Source of the DNA: Begonia masoniana
Taxonomy: Eukaryota; Streptophyta; Magnoliopsida; Cucurbitales; Begoniaceae
Length of the DNA: 64,000 nt
Assembly: GCA_022432975.1 (NCBI GenBank)
Contig: CM039515.1
Span: 15,704,988-15,768,987 of the forward strand
Direction: 5' to 3'
Shown here in pieces: positions 47,702 through 57,750 of the stretch (the stretch's first letter is position 1; the number at the start of each line of letters is the position of its first letter). The notes beneath the pieces were generated by a model that made no database searches, was not told the DNA's origin, and saw only the letters and a program-made list of their open reading frames with translations. A program made the translations under genes and the position numbers.

Positions 47702-50080
47702 ATGGCTAGACGACCAGGAAGACCAAGACTACCAAGAGAGATACCAACTCCGAGACAAGAGGAGGACTCTAGTGTAATTAGGCAGCTGACGGAATTGGTG
47801 CGTCAGTAGACTGACATAGTGCAACAACAGTCCGACCAGTTAGGAGTGTTATTGAACCAAGAAGCACAAGGAAGTGCCAACTCGGGCTATGGCAATGAGC
47901 ATACAGGGGACAGATTCCGAAGACTGCAACCACCCACATTCGATAGAAAGTCGCCCAACCCGATAATTGCTGAGGAATGGCTAAGGAAGGTTGAGAGTAT
48001 GTTTAGGTGTGCCAATGTTGGTGAAGGGGAAAAGGTCACGTTGGCAACATTTCATCTGGCTGGTGACGCGCAACTTTGGTGGGAGACAATTGAGACCACC
48101 ACCGACGTTTTGGCGATGACTTGGTCGCAATTTAAGGACATTTTCTATGATAGGAATGAAGACAAAATGTTTCAGTTTATGCAAGGATTGAAGCCAGAGA
48201 TGTACAGAGGAGTTAAGTTTACAAGTATTAAAGGCTTGTCCTTCAGCGAGGTTGTGTCCACAGCCTTGGAGGTGGAGGAATCTGAATTGAAATGTTTGGG
48301 ACCGAAGGAAGCCCCGCGAAAGTTCGTCCAACCCCAACAACAGAGAGGAATGAAGAGGCCAAATGAAGGCCAGAGTAGCCAAGGATCAGGGAGGAAAGTA
48401 CCGGATAACAAGAAGTATCCCCAGTGCCCGAAGTGTCTAAAAAGTCACCTGGGTGAATGCAGGTTGGGTTCGGGAAAGTGTTTCAATTGCGAAGAAGTTG
48501 GACACGCCTTCAGGGATTGCCCGAGGCCCAGGATCACACGGTGTTTCAACTGTGGCAAGGTTGGTCACCTTAACAGAGACTGCCCGGTCTTAAAGAGTAG
48601 CCCTGCTAAGATAAAGCCGAGGATATTCTCCATGGTTGAGTCGGGCGAAGATGAACAGCCTGCTGTTGTGTCAGGTACTATACTGGTCAACTCTTTACCC
48701 GCTTTTACATTGATAGACTCTGGTGCAACACATTCATTCATAGCATCGGCATTTGTTGATAAGTTAGATGTAAAGCTTACCCCTACTGAACATGTGTTTA
48801 ATGTTGCTTTACCCTCTGGTGAGCGCATGCACTCTAACCAAGTGATGCCTAATAGTGTTGTATTAGTAGGAAATATGAATTTGCCCGCCGATCTCATTAT
48901 TATAGACATAATGGGATTTGATGTAATCCTAGGAATGGATTGGTTGTTTAAGCATTATGCCACAACAGATTGTAGGACTGGAATTGTTAGTTTTCAATCC
49001 CCTGGTGGTTTAAACCATACCTTCCAAGCTCTGAAGAAGAGTAAGGAAATGACTGTGATGAATTCTGTCGATTGTAGACCCTCCCCATGCAGAGAGTATT
49101 TGTGCTTTTTGGCTAATGTCTTAGATACACAACTAGTAGAAAAATCAAGCCCCAAAAATGTTTTAGTTGTCCAAGATTTTCCAGAAGTATTCCTAGATGA
49201 CCTTCCTGGCTTGCCACCAGATAGAGAAATTGAATTTGTTATAGATGTATACCCCGGCACCGAACCTGTGTCTAAAAATCCATATAGACTAGCACCAACA
49301 GAACTTAAGGAATTGAAGAAGCAGTTAGAGGATTTGTTGTTTTCACCATGGGGTGCACCGGTCCTTTTTGTCAAAAAGAAAGATGGATCAATGCGTATGT
49401 GCATAGACTATAGAGAATTGAATAAGCTAACTGTCAAGAACAAGTATCCACTGCCGAGGATTGATGATTTATTTGATCAGCTCAAGGGTGCACGAGTTTT
49501 CTCTAAGATTGACCTGAGGTCAGGTTACTACCAACTGAGAGTTAAGTCTGAAGATATTCCTAAGACAGCCTTTCGTACAAGATATGGACATTATGAGTTT
49601 TTGGTTATGTCCTTTGGATTGACAAATGCACCAGCAACCTTTATGGATCTCATGAATAGAGTGTTTCATGAATATTTGGGTAAGTTTGTCATAGTGTTTA
49701 TTGATGATATTCTGATCTATTCACGTACTAAGGATGAGCATGCAAGGCACTTGAGCTTGGTGTTAGGAGTACTTAGACAGCACCAACTTTATGCTAAGTT
49801 TTCCAAGTGTGAGTTTTGGTTGGACAAAGTTCACTTTCTTGGTCACGTGATCTCTGGAGATGGAATATCTGTCGATCCAGCCAAGGTTCAGGCAGTTAAG
49901 GAGTGGCCCCAACCAAAGAATGCTACTGATATTAGGAGTTTCCTTGGGTTAGTAGGATATTATAGGAAGTTCATTGAAGGATTCTCAAAGATTGCAACAC
50001 CCCTTACTAGGTTAACAAGGAAAATCGTGAAGTATATATGGACTGATGAATGTGAGCATAGTTTCCAGACCTTGAAATAG
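47702..50080 (+). pseudogene. element E gag, protease, RT and start of RNase H
   Basis: ATG at 47702 (MARRPGRPRLPRE); TAG at 47807-47809, then open for 753 codons to TAG at about 50080 (CAG to TAG). Two in-frame deletions: in gag the segment between FKDIFY and EDKMF (about 42 residues relative to B), and in RT the eight residues between LEDLL and FSPWGAP. The rest is well kept: [40 protein letters not shown], protease [10 protein letters not shown] and [22 protein letters not shown]. The RT deletion removes part of the conserved fingers region, so activity is unlikely. Confidence 0.92.
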
Positions 50081-50083
50081 AAA

Positions 50084-51681
50084 TTGATCAATGCTCCAAT
50101 TTTAACCCTTCCAGTTGAGGATGGTAAATTTAGTATTTATTGTGATGCTTCCAAAACTGGTCTTGGTTGTATGTTAATGCAGAATGGTAAAGTAATCGCT
50201 TATGCCTCTAGACAGTTGAAAACACATGAGAAGAATTACCCTACACATGACTTAGAATTAGCTGCGGTGGTATTTGCACTTAAGATTTGGAGGCATTACT
50301 TGTATGGACAAACTTGTGAGATATTTTCAGATCATAAAAGTCTGAAGTATATCTTCACACAGAAAGAGCTAAATATGAGACAACGTAGATGGTTAGAGCT
50401 TGTCAAAGACTACGATTTCGAGATTAAGTACCACCCTGGCAAGGTGAACGTAGTGGCTGATGCTTTGAGTAGAGTGACGACTTCAGTCTCTACATTGATT
50501 CTAGACATACCGATATCTTTAGAGACAGAATTCCAAAGATTTAACTTGGAAGCTGTATCTAGTGTGTCCGCCATGATTTCAGCCATATCATTAAGGCCTA
50601 CTATTTTGGAGAAAATAAAGGAAGCCCAAAGGATCGACACTAAATGCAATAAGTATAAGTTGTGCATGGACTCTACAGACAAGTCGGATTTCAATTGTTC
50701 TGTTGATGGAATTCTCAAGTTTCGGAATAGATGGTTTGTTCTGGCTGATACTGAACTTAGAAGGGAAATCCTATATGAGGCACATACCTCTAGACTCTCT
50801 GTTCATCCAGGAAGCACGAAAATGTACAAAGATCTCAAGCAACATTATTGGTGGCCGAGTATGAAAAGAAGTGTGGCCGAGTATGTTGGATCGTGCTTGA
50901 TATGTCAACAGATTAAAGCTAAACATCAAAGGCCTGCAGGAACATTACAACCCTTACCAATTCTCGAATGGAAATGGGAACAAATAACGATGGATTTTGT
51001 TATAGGATTACCTAGAACAGCAAAGTGTCACGATGCAATTTGGGTAGTAGTTGATCGTTTAACCAAATCCGCTCACTTTCTGCCAATGAAGATAACATAC
51101 TCGATGGATCAATTGGCTGAGTTGTATGTGCATGAAGTTGTTAGACTGCATGGAGTTCCAAACACCAAAGTATCAGACCGAGACACTAGATTTACATCTA
51201 AGTTTTGGAAAAGTTTGCACAAGGCTATGAGAACACAGCTTAGTTTTAGCACAGCTTTTCACCTTCAAACTGATGGACAGTCCGAAAGAACCATCCAAAC
51301 ATTAGAGGATATGCTCCGTGCATGTGTGCTAGACTTTCAAGGTTCATGGAGCAAATACTTGCCCTTGGTTGAATTTTCTTATAACAACAGTTTCCAGGCA
51401 ACAATAGGCATGGCACCATACGAGGCATTATATAGACGAAGGTGCAGATCTCCATTATATTGGGATGACGTTGGGGAAGCATAATTAGTTGGTCCTGACA
51501 TTGTGCAGCAGACAGTGGAGAAGATTGCTCTTATCCGACAAAGAATCTTGACAGCTCAGAGCCGGCAGAAAAGCTATGCGGACAAGAGACGAAGAGAACT
51601 AGAATTTGATGTTGGTAATGAAATTTTCCTTAAGGTGTCACCTTTCAAAGGAGTTGTGAGATTTGGTAAGAGGGGTAAGTT
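50084..51681 (+). pseudogene. element E RNase H and integrase, first part
   Basis: Open for 466 codons to TAA at 51482-51484 (CAA to TAA), then open again to the insertion at 51681. RNase H has [10 protein letters not shown] and [11 protein letters not shown]. The integrase has [24 protein letters not shown], catalytic [16 protein letters not shown] and GQSERT, so all three acidic residues are present. The last residues before solo LTR I are [10 protein letters not shown]. The continuation is at 55897-56253. Confidence 0.92.
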
Positions 51682-52584
51682 TGTGACGACCCCAACCCGA
51701 TCAGGGCCGCCACGGACTTGCGTGACATAACCATTACCTAAGCCCTCGTTTTTTTTTCTCAAAATTAACTTTTTCATTTTTACTTAACTCTTTAAAAAAA
51801 AACGGATTTAAACAATTGACCCACCTCTAACAACCTTGAGGGACTAACTTTGACTTAAACATTAAACATTTGAGCGTAAAACATTTCGACTTTTAAAACA
51901 TTTAAAACATTTAAACTAGACTAAAACCATTAATGACTTAAACCAATTGACAATTAAAGTAAAATCAATTAAAACAAAATGCTCATACGTCGATCATCAA
52001 AACACTGACACTAATATTACCTATAATTTCGAAAGACTCAAGAAAACAAACTGCGTGGATCGCTCTAAAAATCGAGCATATCCTTACCTGTTTTAAAAAT
52101 AACCCAAACAGTTCCAGTATATTTCTAAAATTAAGACTCCACATTCTAAACAATCTACTACCACTACATATACATCAAAACTCGACTATTCATAAATTTT
52201 TCTATCAAAACATCCAATCTACATACTTAAACACTTTGGTACTTTCACAAATTAAACCGACACGTAGACCTACCAACCAACAAAGACTAACTCACATCGT
52301 TCGCCACTAAACAGTTCGGGACACACCATCGGATCATCAAGCCAAGCCAAAACACACCCTGTCGCCACGAGCACCACCCGTCGACCACCTATTCCTTGTC
52401 ATCAAGAGGAACTCTCACCTTCACACCTATCACCTACATCATACAACATAAACAGTAAGCCTAATGCTTAGTAAGGGGATGCTCTATGGATAACTTATGC
52501 ATGAATGCATGACTTTTCATAAAACATATTCGTTTCGTTTCGTTTTGTTAACATTTTCTCATCTGTCTACGTAGTAGACCATTT

Positions 52585-54355
52585 CCTTGCCCCGTGAGAA
52601 CCATGACTTGCCCCGTGAGAACATACATGACTTGCCCCGTGAGAACATACATGACTTGCCCCGTGAGATACATCATTCACTTGAGAAACATACATCATTC
52701 ACTTGAGAAACATACATCATTCACTTGAGAAACATACATGACTTGCCCCGTGAGAACATACATGACTTGCCCCGTGAGAACATACATGACTTGCCCCGTG
52801 AGAACATACATGACTTGCCCCGTGAGAACATACATGACTTGCCCCGTGAGAACATACATCATTCACTTGAGAAACATACATGACTTGCCCCGTGAGAACA
52901 TACATCATTCACTTGAGAAACATACATCATTCACTTGAGAAACATACATGACTTGCCCCGTGAGAACATACATCATTCACTTGAGAAACATACATCATTC
53001 ACTTGAGAAACATACATCATTCACTTGAGAAACATACATGACTTGCCCCGTGAGAACATACATCATTCACTTGAGAAACATACATGACTTGCCCCGTGAG
53101 AACATACATCATTCACTTGAGAAACATACATGACTTGCCCCGTGAGAACATACATGACTTGCCCCGTGAGAACATACATGACTTGCCCCGTGAGAACATA
53201 CATGACTTGCCCCGTGAGAACATACATGACTTGCCCCGTGAGAACATACATGACTTGCCCCGTGAGAACATACATGACTTGCCCCGTGAGAACATACATC
53301 ATTCACTTGAGAAACATACATGACTTGCCCCGTGAGAACATACATCATTCACTTGAGAAACATACATCATTCACTTGAGAAACATACATCATTCACTTGA
53401 GAAACATACATCATTCACTTGAGAAACATACATCATTCACTTGAGAAACATACATCATTCACTTGAGAAACATACATCATTCACTTGAGAAACATACATG
53501 ACTTGCCCCGTGAGAACATACATCATTCACTTGAGAAACATACATGACTTGCCCCGTGAGAACATACATGACTTGCCCCGTGAGAACATACATGACTTGC
53601 CCCGTGAGAACATACATGACTTGCCCCGTGAGAACATACATGACTTGCCCCGTGAGAACATACATGACTTGCCCCGTGAGAACATACATGACTTGCCCCG
53701 TGAGAACATACATGACTTGCCCCGTGAGAACATACATGACTTGCCCCGTGAGAACATACATCATTCACTTGAGAAACATACATCATTCACTTGAGAAACA
53801 TACATCATTCACTTGAGAAACATACATGACTTGCCCCGTGAGAACATACATGACTTGCCCCGTGAGAACATACATGACTTGCCCCGTGAGAACATACATG
53901 ACTTGCCCCGTGAGAACATACATGACTTGCCCCGTGAGAACATACATGACTTGCCCCGTGAGAACATACATGACTTGCCCCGTGAGAACATACATCATTC
54001 ACTTGAGAAACATACATGACTTGCCCCGTGAGAACATACATGACTTGCCCCGTGAGAACATACATGACTTGCCCCGTGAGAACATACATGACTTGCCCCG
54101 TGAGAACTTACATGACTTGCCCCGTGAGAACATACATGACTTGCCCCGTGAGAACATACACGACTTGCCCCGTGAGAACATACATGACTTGCCCCGTGAG
54201 AACATACATGACTTGCCCCGTGAGAACATACATCATTCACATGAGAAACATACATCATTCACTTGAGAAACATACATCATTCACGTGAGAAACATACATC
54301 ATTCGCTTGAGAAACATACCTCATTCACTTGAGAAACATACATCATTCACTTGAT
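52585..54355. repeat. two-unit minisatellite (24 bp and 22 bp) in LTR I
   Basis: The 24-bp unit is GACTTGCCCCGTGAGAACAT+ACAT; the 22-bp unit is CATTCACTTGAGAAACAT+ACAT. They share the GAGAA(A)CATACAT half. Units are arranged in homogeneous runs: runs of five, seven, nine, seven and nine 24-mers separated by single or multiple 22-mers, including a run of about seven 22-mers near 53345-53490. Copies are almost identical. The open frames seen here are artefacts of the 24-bp period. Confidence 0.97.
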
Positions 54356-55563
54356 CATTCTTTACTTCAACGTTTCACATATCATCTTTAAATCATTATC
54401 GTTCAATTCGTCGTAAAAACATGCTCGTAAATAGTTCGTATGCACCTTTTATAAAACATGATGCATGAGGAGTTCATAGACATACATAGACATATCATCA
54501 ACCATTCACAACGTACATGGACAAGCCTTACTCATAACAAACTTAACAAACCACTAATAACTAACTTTCTAGGCTACCCGACTCATTAAACCCACAGTCA
54601 GAAAATCATCATCGAAAACACAAAATCCTAACGTTGTCACAATGTAGGGCCTTAAGGGCTGGAAACCTAACATCCACTTACCTGGCGTCCTGGTTATGCC
54701 GAGCACCGTCCATGAAGAGCTTGGATTACCTAAGGCATTTCATAGCACGTCATTAGTATTAATCTAAATCATCAATTTCAAAGCTAAACGAGATCCCGAG
54801 CTAAGACAATTTTTTCAAAAACTCTAACTCAATTCGTTCGGGCATATCTAAACTCTTATTCTCGTGAAAACATCTCAAATTACTATTTCTAGCCTAATCC
54901 AACTAAAATCTAATTAAATGGGCCACTAATTTGGGTTCGGTAAAAACCGACCCGAAACTTCAAACGCGCGTAACTTTTGCGTCGGTTATCGGAATCGAAC
55001 GATTCTAGCGGCCACGTACTCCTCTAACAACCTATTTTAATCTGCCAAAAGGAATTTTAAAACAAACGACCGGAGCTAGGTCAATTCAGGCAAAACCCGA
55101 TTCTGCCCTTTCTCGGAAATTTTCCCTTTTTCAATTTTTCATCAAATTCTACTCATTTCCTCCTCAATCGACCACACATACCCTCAATTAGAATAGTCTA
55201 ATAAAAAATGGAAGTTTCCAACCACAAACCCGAATTGCCCTAATCGGGCATTCACTGTTTTTCGCTCAAATTGAGCATTCCACGGCCAAGCAACAATAGC
55301 CGGCCCTAGGGTTGGCAAACCCACGCCGGAAGCAGCCCATTCCGGCCGGTGATCGGAGCTCAATCGAGCTCGCCACACACACCACAAACCGAACCGAAAA
55401 AGAGGAGGAAACAGAGCCATACCGTCGGTTCGTGTGCGGAGGCAGGCCGGAAACCGCACGTCGTCGTCGTCTGGCCGGAGAGGGTCGGAAACCGCCGGCG
55501 GTGGCCGTCGATCGCCGCTCGCGTCGCCTCCTCCTCCTCCCCTGCTCTCGCTGCTCAACGTCG

Positions 55564-55595
55564 AACGACAGAATGGCTTCGGCCATTCTGTCGTT
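55564..55595 (+). repeat. perfect 14-bp hairpin with TTCG loop
   Basis: Arms AACGACAGAATGGC and GCCATTCTGTCGTT, loop TTCG closed by C-G. If transcribed from the plus strand this is a cUUCGg tetraloop hairpin. In LTR sense the loop is CGAA. It lies about 300 bases from the LTR start. Confidence 0.92.
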
Positions 55596-55613
55596 TGGTT
55601 TTTATTTTTATAA

Positions 55614-55616
<3 letters not shown>

Positions 55617-55653
<37 letters not shown>
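55617..55653. repeat. (AAT)n microsatellite
   Basis: About eleven AAT units inside LTR I. Confidence 0.95.
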
Positions 55654-55657
<4 letters not shown>

Positions 55658-55896
55658 TCAATAATCCTATTAATTCCTATTAACACATTAATATATCGTT
55701 TTGCCCTTCCGTAAATTCCGTAAAATCCCGTTCTTAATTATAACCCACGGCTTAATTTCACTGGAAATACCCGAATCTAAATTAATTAACCAATTAGGTT
55801 AACCAAACTTATTCATTTTTCTTTTAAATTACTTAAAACAATTATTTATTAAACAATTACCTATTTTATTTTCTCTTAAAAATCTCGGGTGTTACA

Positions 55897-56253
55897 AAGT
55901 TGAACCCCAGATATATTGGACCTTTCTCAATCTTGAGGAGAATTGGGAAGTTAGCTTATGAATTACTGTTACCAGCCTCTTTAAAAGGAATTCATAATGT
56001 GTTTCATCTTTCCATGCTGAAGAAGTGTGTTAGAGATCCATCTCAGATTGTGGAACAGCAGAGTATTGAAGTTCATCCTACCCTTACCTATGAGGAGAAA
56101 CCAGTAAGGATCCTGGACTATGCAGTGAAGGTATTGAGTAACAAAGAGGTCCCACTGGTAAAAGTCTTATGGCATAACCAGAACATAGAGGAGACAACAT
56201 GGGAGCGCCAGCAAGACATGATGGACTAATATCCAGAATTATTCAGGTACTGA
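55897..56253 (+). pseudogene. element E integrase C-terminus
   Basis: Resumes after the AAGTT duplication with LNPRYIGPFSILRRIG, then FHLSMLKKCVRDPSQIVEQ and [18 protein letters not shown], and the chromodomain-like end TTWERQQDMMD. It stops at TAA (CAA to TAA) six codons before the TGA shared with B at 56251-56253. It joins in frame with 51681 once I is removed. Confidence 0.92.
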
Positions 56254-56271
56254 ATTTTGAGGACAAAATTC

Positions 56272-56288
56272 TTTTAAGGAGGGTAGAT
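56272..56288 (+). other. polypurine tract of element E
   Basis: TTTTAAGGAGGGTAGAT directly before the 3' LTR TGTAGCACCCAG. Confidence 0.85.
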
Positions 56289-57750
56289 TGTAGCACCCAG
56301 TCCCATTAAACCAAATTTAATTTATCAAACTATGGTGTGCTAATTTCATGAAGAATTAGGAGAAAAAGGTGATTAGGTTAGTTAAAGTCTATTCAATGGC
56401 AAAAGGGTAAATAGAAATTAAAAGTGGATAACGTATTTAAGGAAAGAGAATTTGGGGTTAAATGCACTGTAGCCGCCACCATTCTGATTATCTTTTTCTC
56501 TCAGCCAACAGCTCTTCAGCAGACTCCCTCTAGGCGATTTCCCCTCCGATTTCATCCAACCAAGGTGAGTTTTGATTCAACCGCTTGCTGTTTTAGTGCC
56601 TAGGTAGCTAAAGGATTTCAATGTATGCATTTTTGGAAATGCTGTGAATGCGGGATTTCGTTTGGGGTATAGTATGGAATCGGGAATGCTAGATAAAAAA
56701 AATGCCAAATTAGCTCTTTAGATTTCTAGATAGTTTGGAAATGAAGTTTAATGCTCTGTTTGTGATTTAGGTGAATAGAATCCCGAAGTAGCTCATAACC
56801 AGGAACTCTCGGGGAATCCAGGTAAGTGAAGTAATGTGTGTGCCTTCGAACCTACATCACAAAACAGTAGGTTTATGCGTGTTTGAGCATTTTCTTTATG
56901 TCATGCATCATGTTTTTGAAGAAATACGAAAATGAATTTACATGAAATGTTATGGCAAGGCATGAACAGAACGTGTTGTGATGGCTACTAAGGGAATTAA
57001 TCCGCCCCTTAACTGATGTAGTGGATTTATTACATTGGGAGAATTGATCCCACTCCCAAGGGAACTGAGGGATCAGATCAGCTATTAAGGGAATTCATCC
57101 GCCCCTTAATCGAGTAGAGGATGTATAACATTGGGAGGATTGATCCCACTCCCAAGGAAAACAAGGGATCAGATCAGTTATGAATGAATGTGAATGCAAC
57201 TGAGACGAGAAAGTAGAAACTGCATGTTTAGGAATTTATGTTTTAGTGTTTCAGCATTTCATTTCATAATGCTTCACTTATTTAGTATTAGGCTAATAGA
57301 TGAGTTTTGTGATGTAGGTGCTGAGGTAACCACTGGAGTGTTCTCTGAATTTACTAAAGAATAGGTGAAGCTGTTAAAGCACATTCATGCCGCGCTTTGG
57401 TGTCCTGATGAGGCGGTTTAATATTTGTCTGTAGGTGAAGTTTCAGTGGTTAAGTGGTTATTTGATGAGTATTCAGGATTTAATGACAGTAGCTATTTGA
57501 TGTTTTATATCCTTGGGATTTTCTTCTCTGTCAAGGGAAACGTGATTTTAATGTTGTCAGTGTCTAACCTTTCTGAAGGGTCTAGAATGTTTGAGTTGTC
57601 CTCTGATATGAAAAATCCGACTTGATTTTATTACAATCTGTTGGTTCGGGATTTTATAGGTTCAGAATACAAATGTTGGTTTTAAATGGTCACTTGTTAG
57701 AATTCAGATGTTATTTAGGGTCAGGTTATTTCCGATGTTTTGAGTGAAAT
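56289..57750 (+). repeat. 3' LTR of element E, truncated
   Basis: 1462 of about 2175 bp, matching 45372-46833. Predicted intron 56821-57317. Cut after TGAGTGAAAT by LTR F; the remaining tail with the 54-bp units is not found in the window. Confidence 0.92.

Larger units (their letters stand above)
51682..55896 (-). mobile_element. giant solo LTR I (4.2 kb) in the E integrase gene
   Basis: Plus-strand ends TGTGACGACCCC and CGGGTGTTACA; TSD AAGTT at 51677-51681 and 55897-55901. In LTR sense: GC-rich leader (55586-55266) with a nonconserved 106-codon Arg-rich frame, acceptor CCTTAG|GTAATC, a 48-nt predicted exon, donor CCAG|GTAAGT at 54681, a 2248-bp predicted intron complement(52434..54681) holding the whole minisatellite, then acceptor GATGTAG|GTG preceded by TACTAAGCATTAGGCTTAC. 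No coding or primer site. Confidence 0.92.
45372..57750 (+). mobile_element. Tekay-like LTR retrotransposon E, with nested solo LTR I
   Basis: 5' LTR 45372-47546, primer site, gag-pol 47702-56253 split by I, PPT, 3' LTR from 56289 cut at 57750 by LTR F. The candidate left target duplication is TACAT (45367-45371); its partner lies outside the window or is lost. The two visible LTR parts are very similar. Confidence 0.92.

Noticed and set aside
40400..47809. Programmed stop readthrough in gag, since TAG occurs at codon 35 in A (40400) and codon 36 in E (47807)
   Set aside because: The stops are in adjacent, not identical, codons and B has CAG CAG there; both are ordinary CAG-to-TAG decay.
52585..54355. 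CRISPR-like array of short direct repeats
   Set aside because: Repeats are contiguous 24- and 22-bp units with no unique spacers, inside a plant LTR; it is a minisatellite.
55184..55714. Small host genes in the GC-rich part of LTR I
   Set aside because: Overlapping Arg/Ser/Pro-rich frames on both strands in a region of high GC, wholly inside the solo LTR; no domain.
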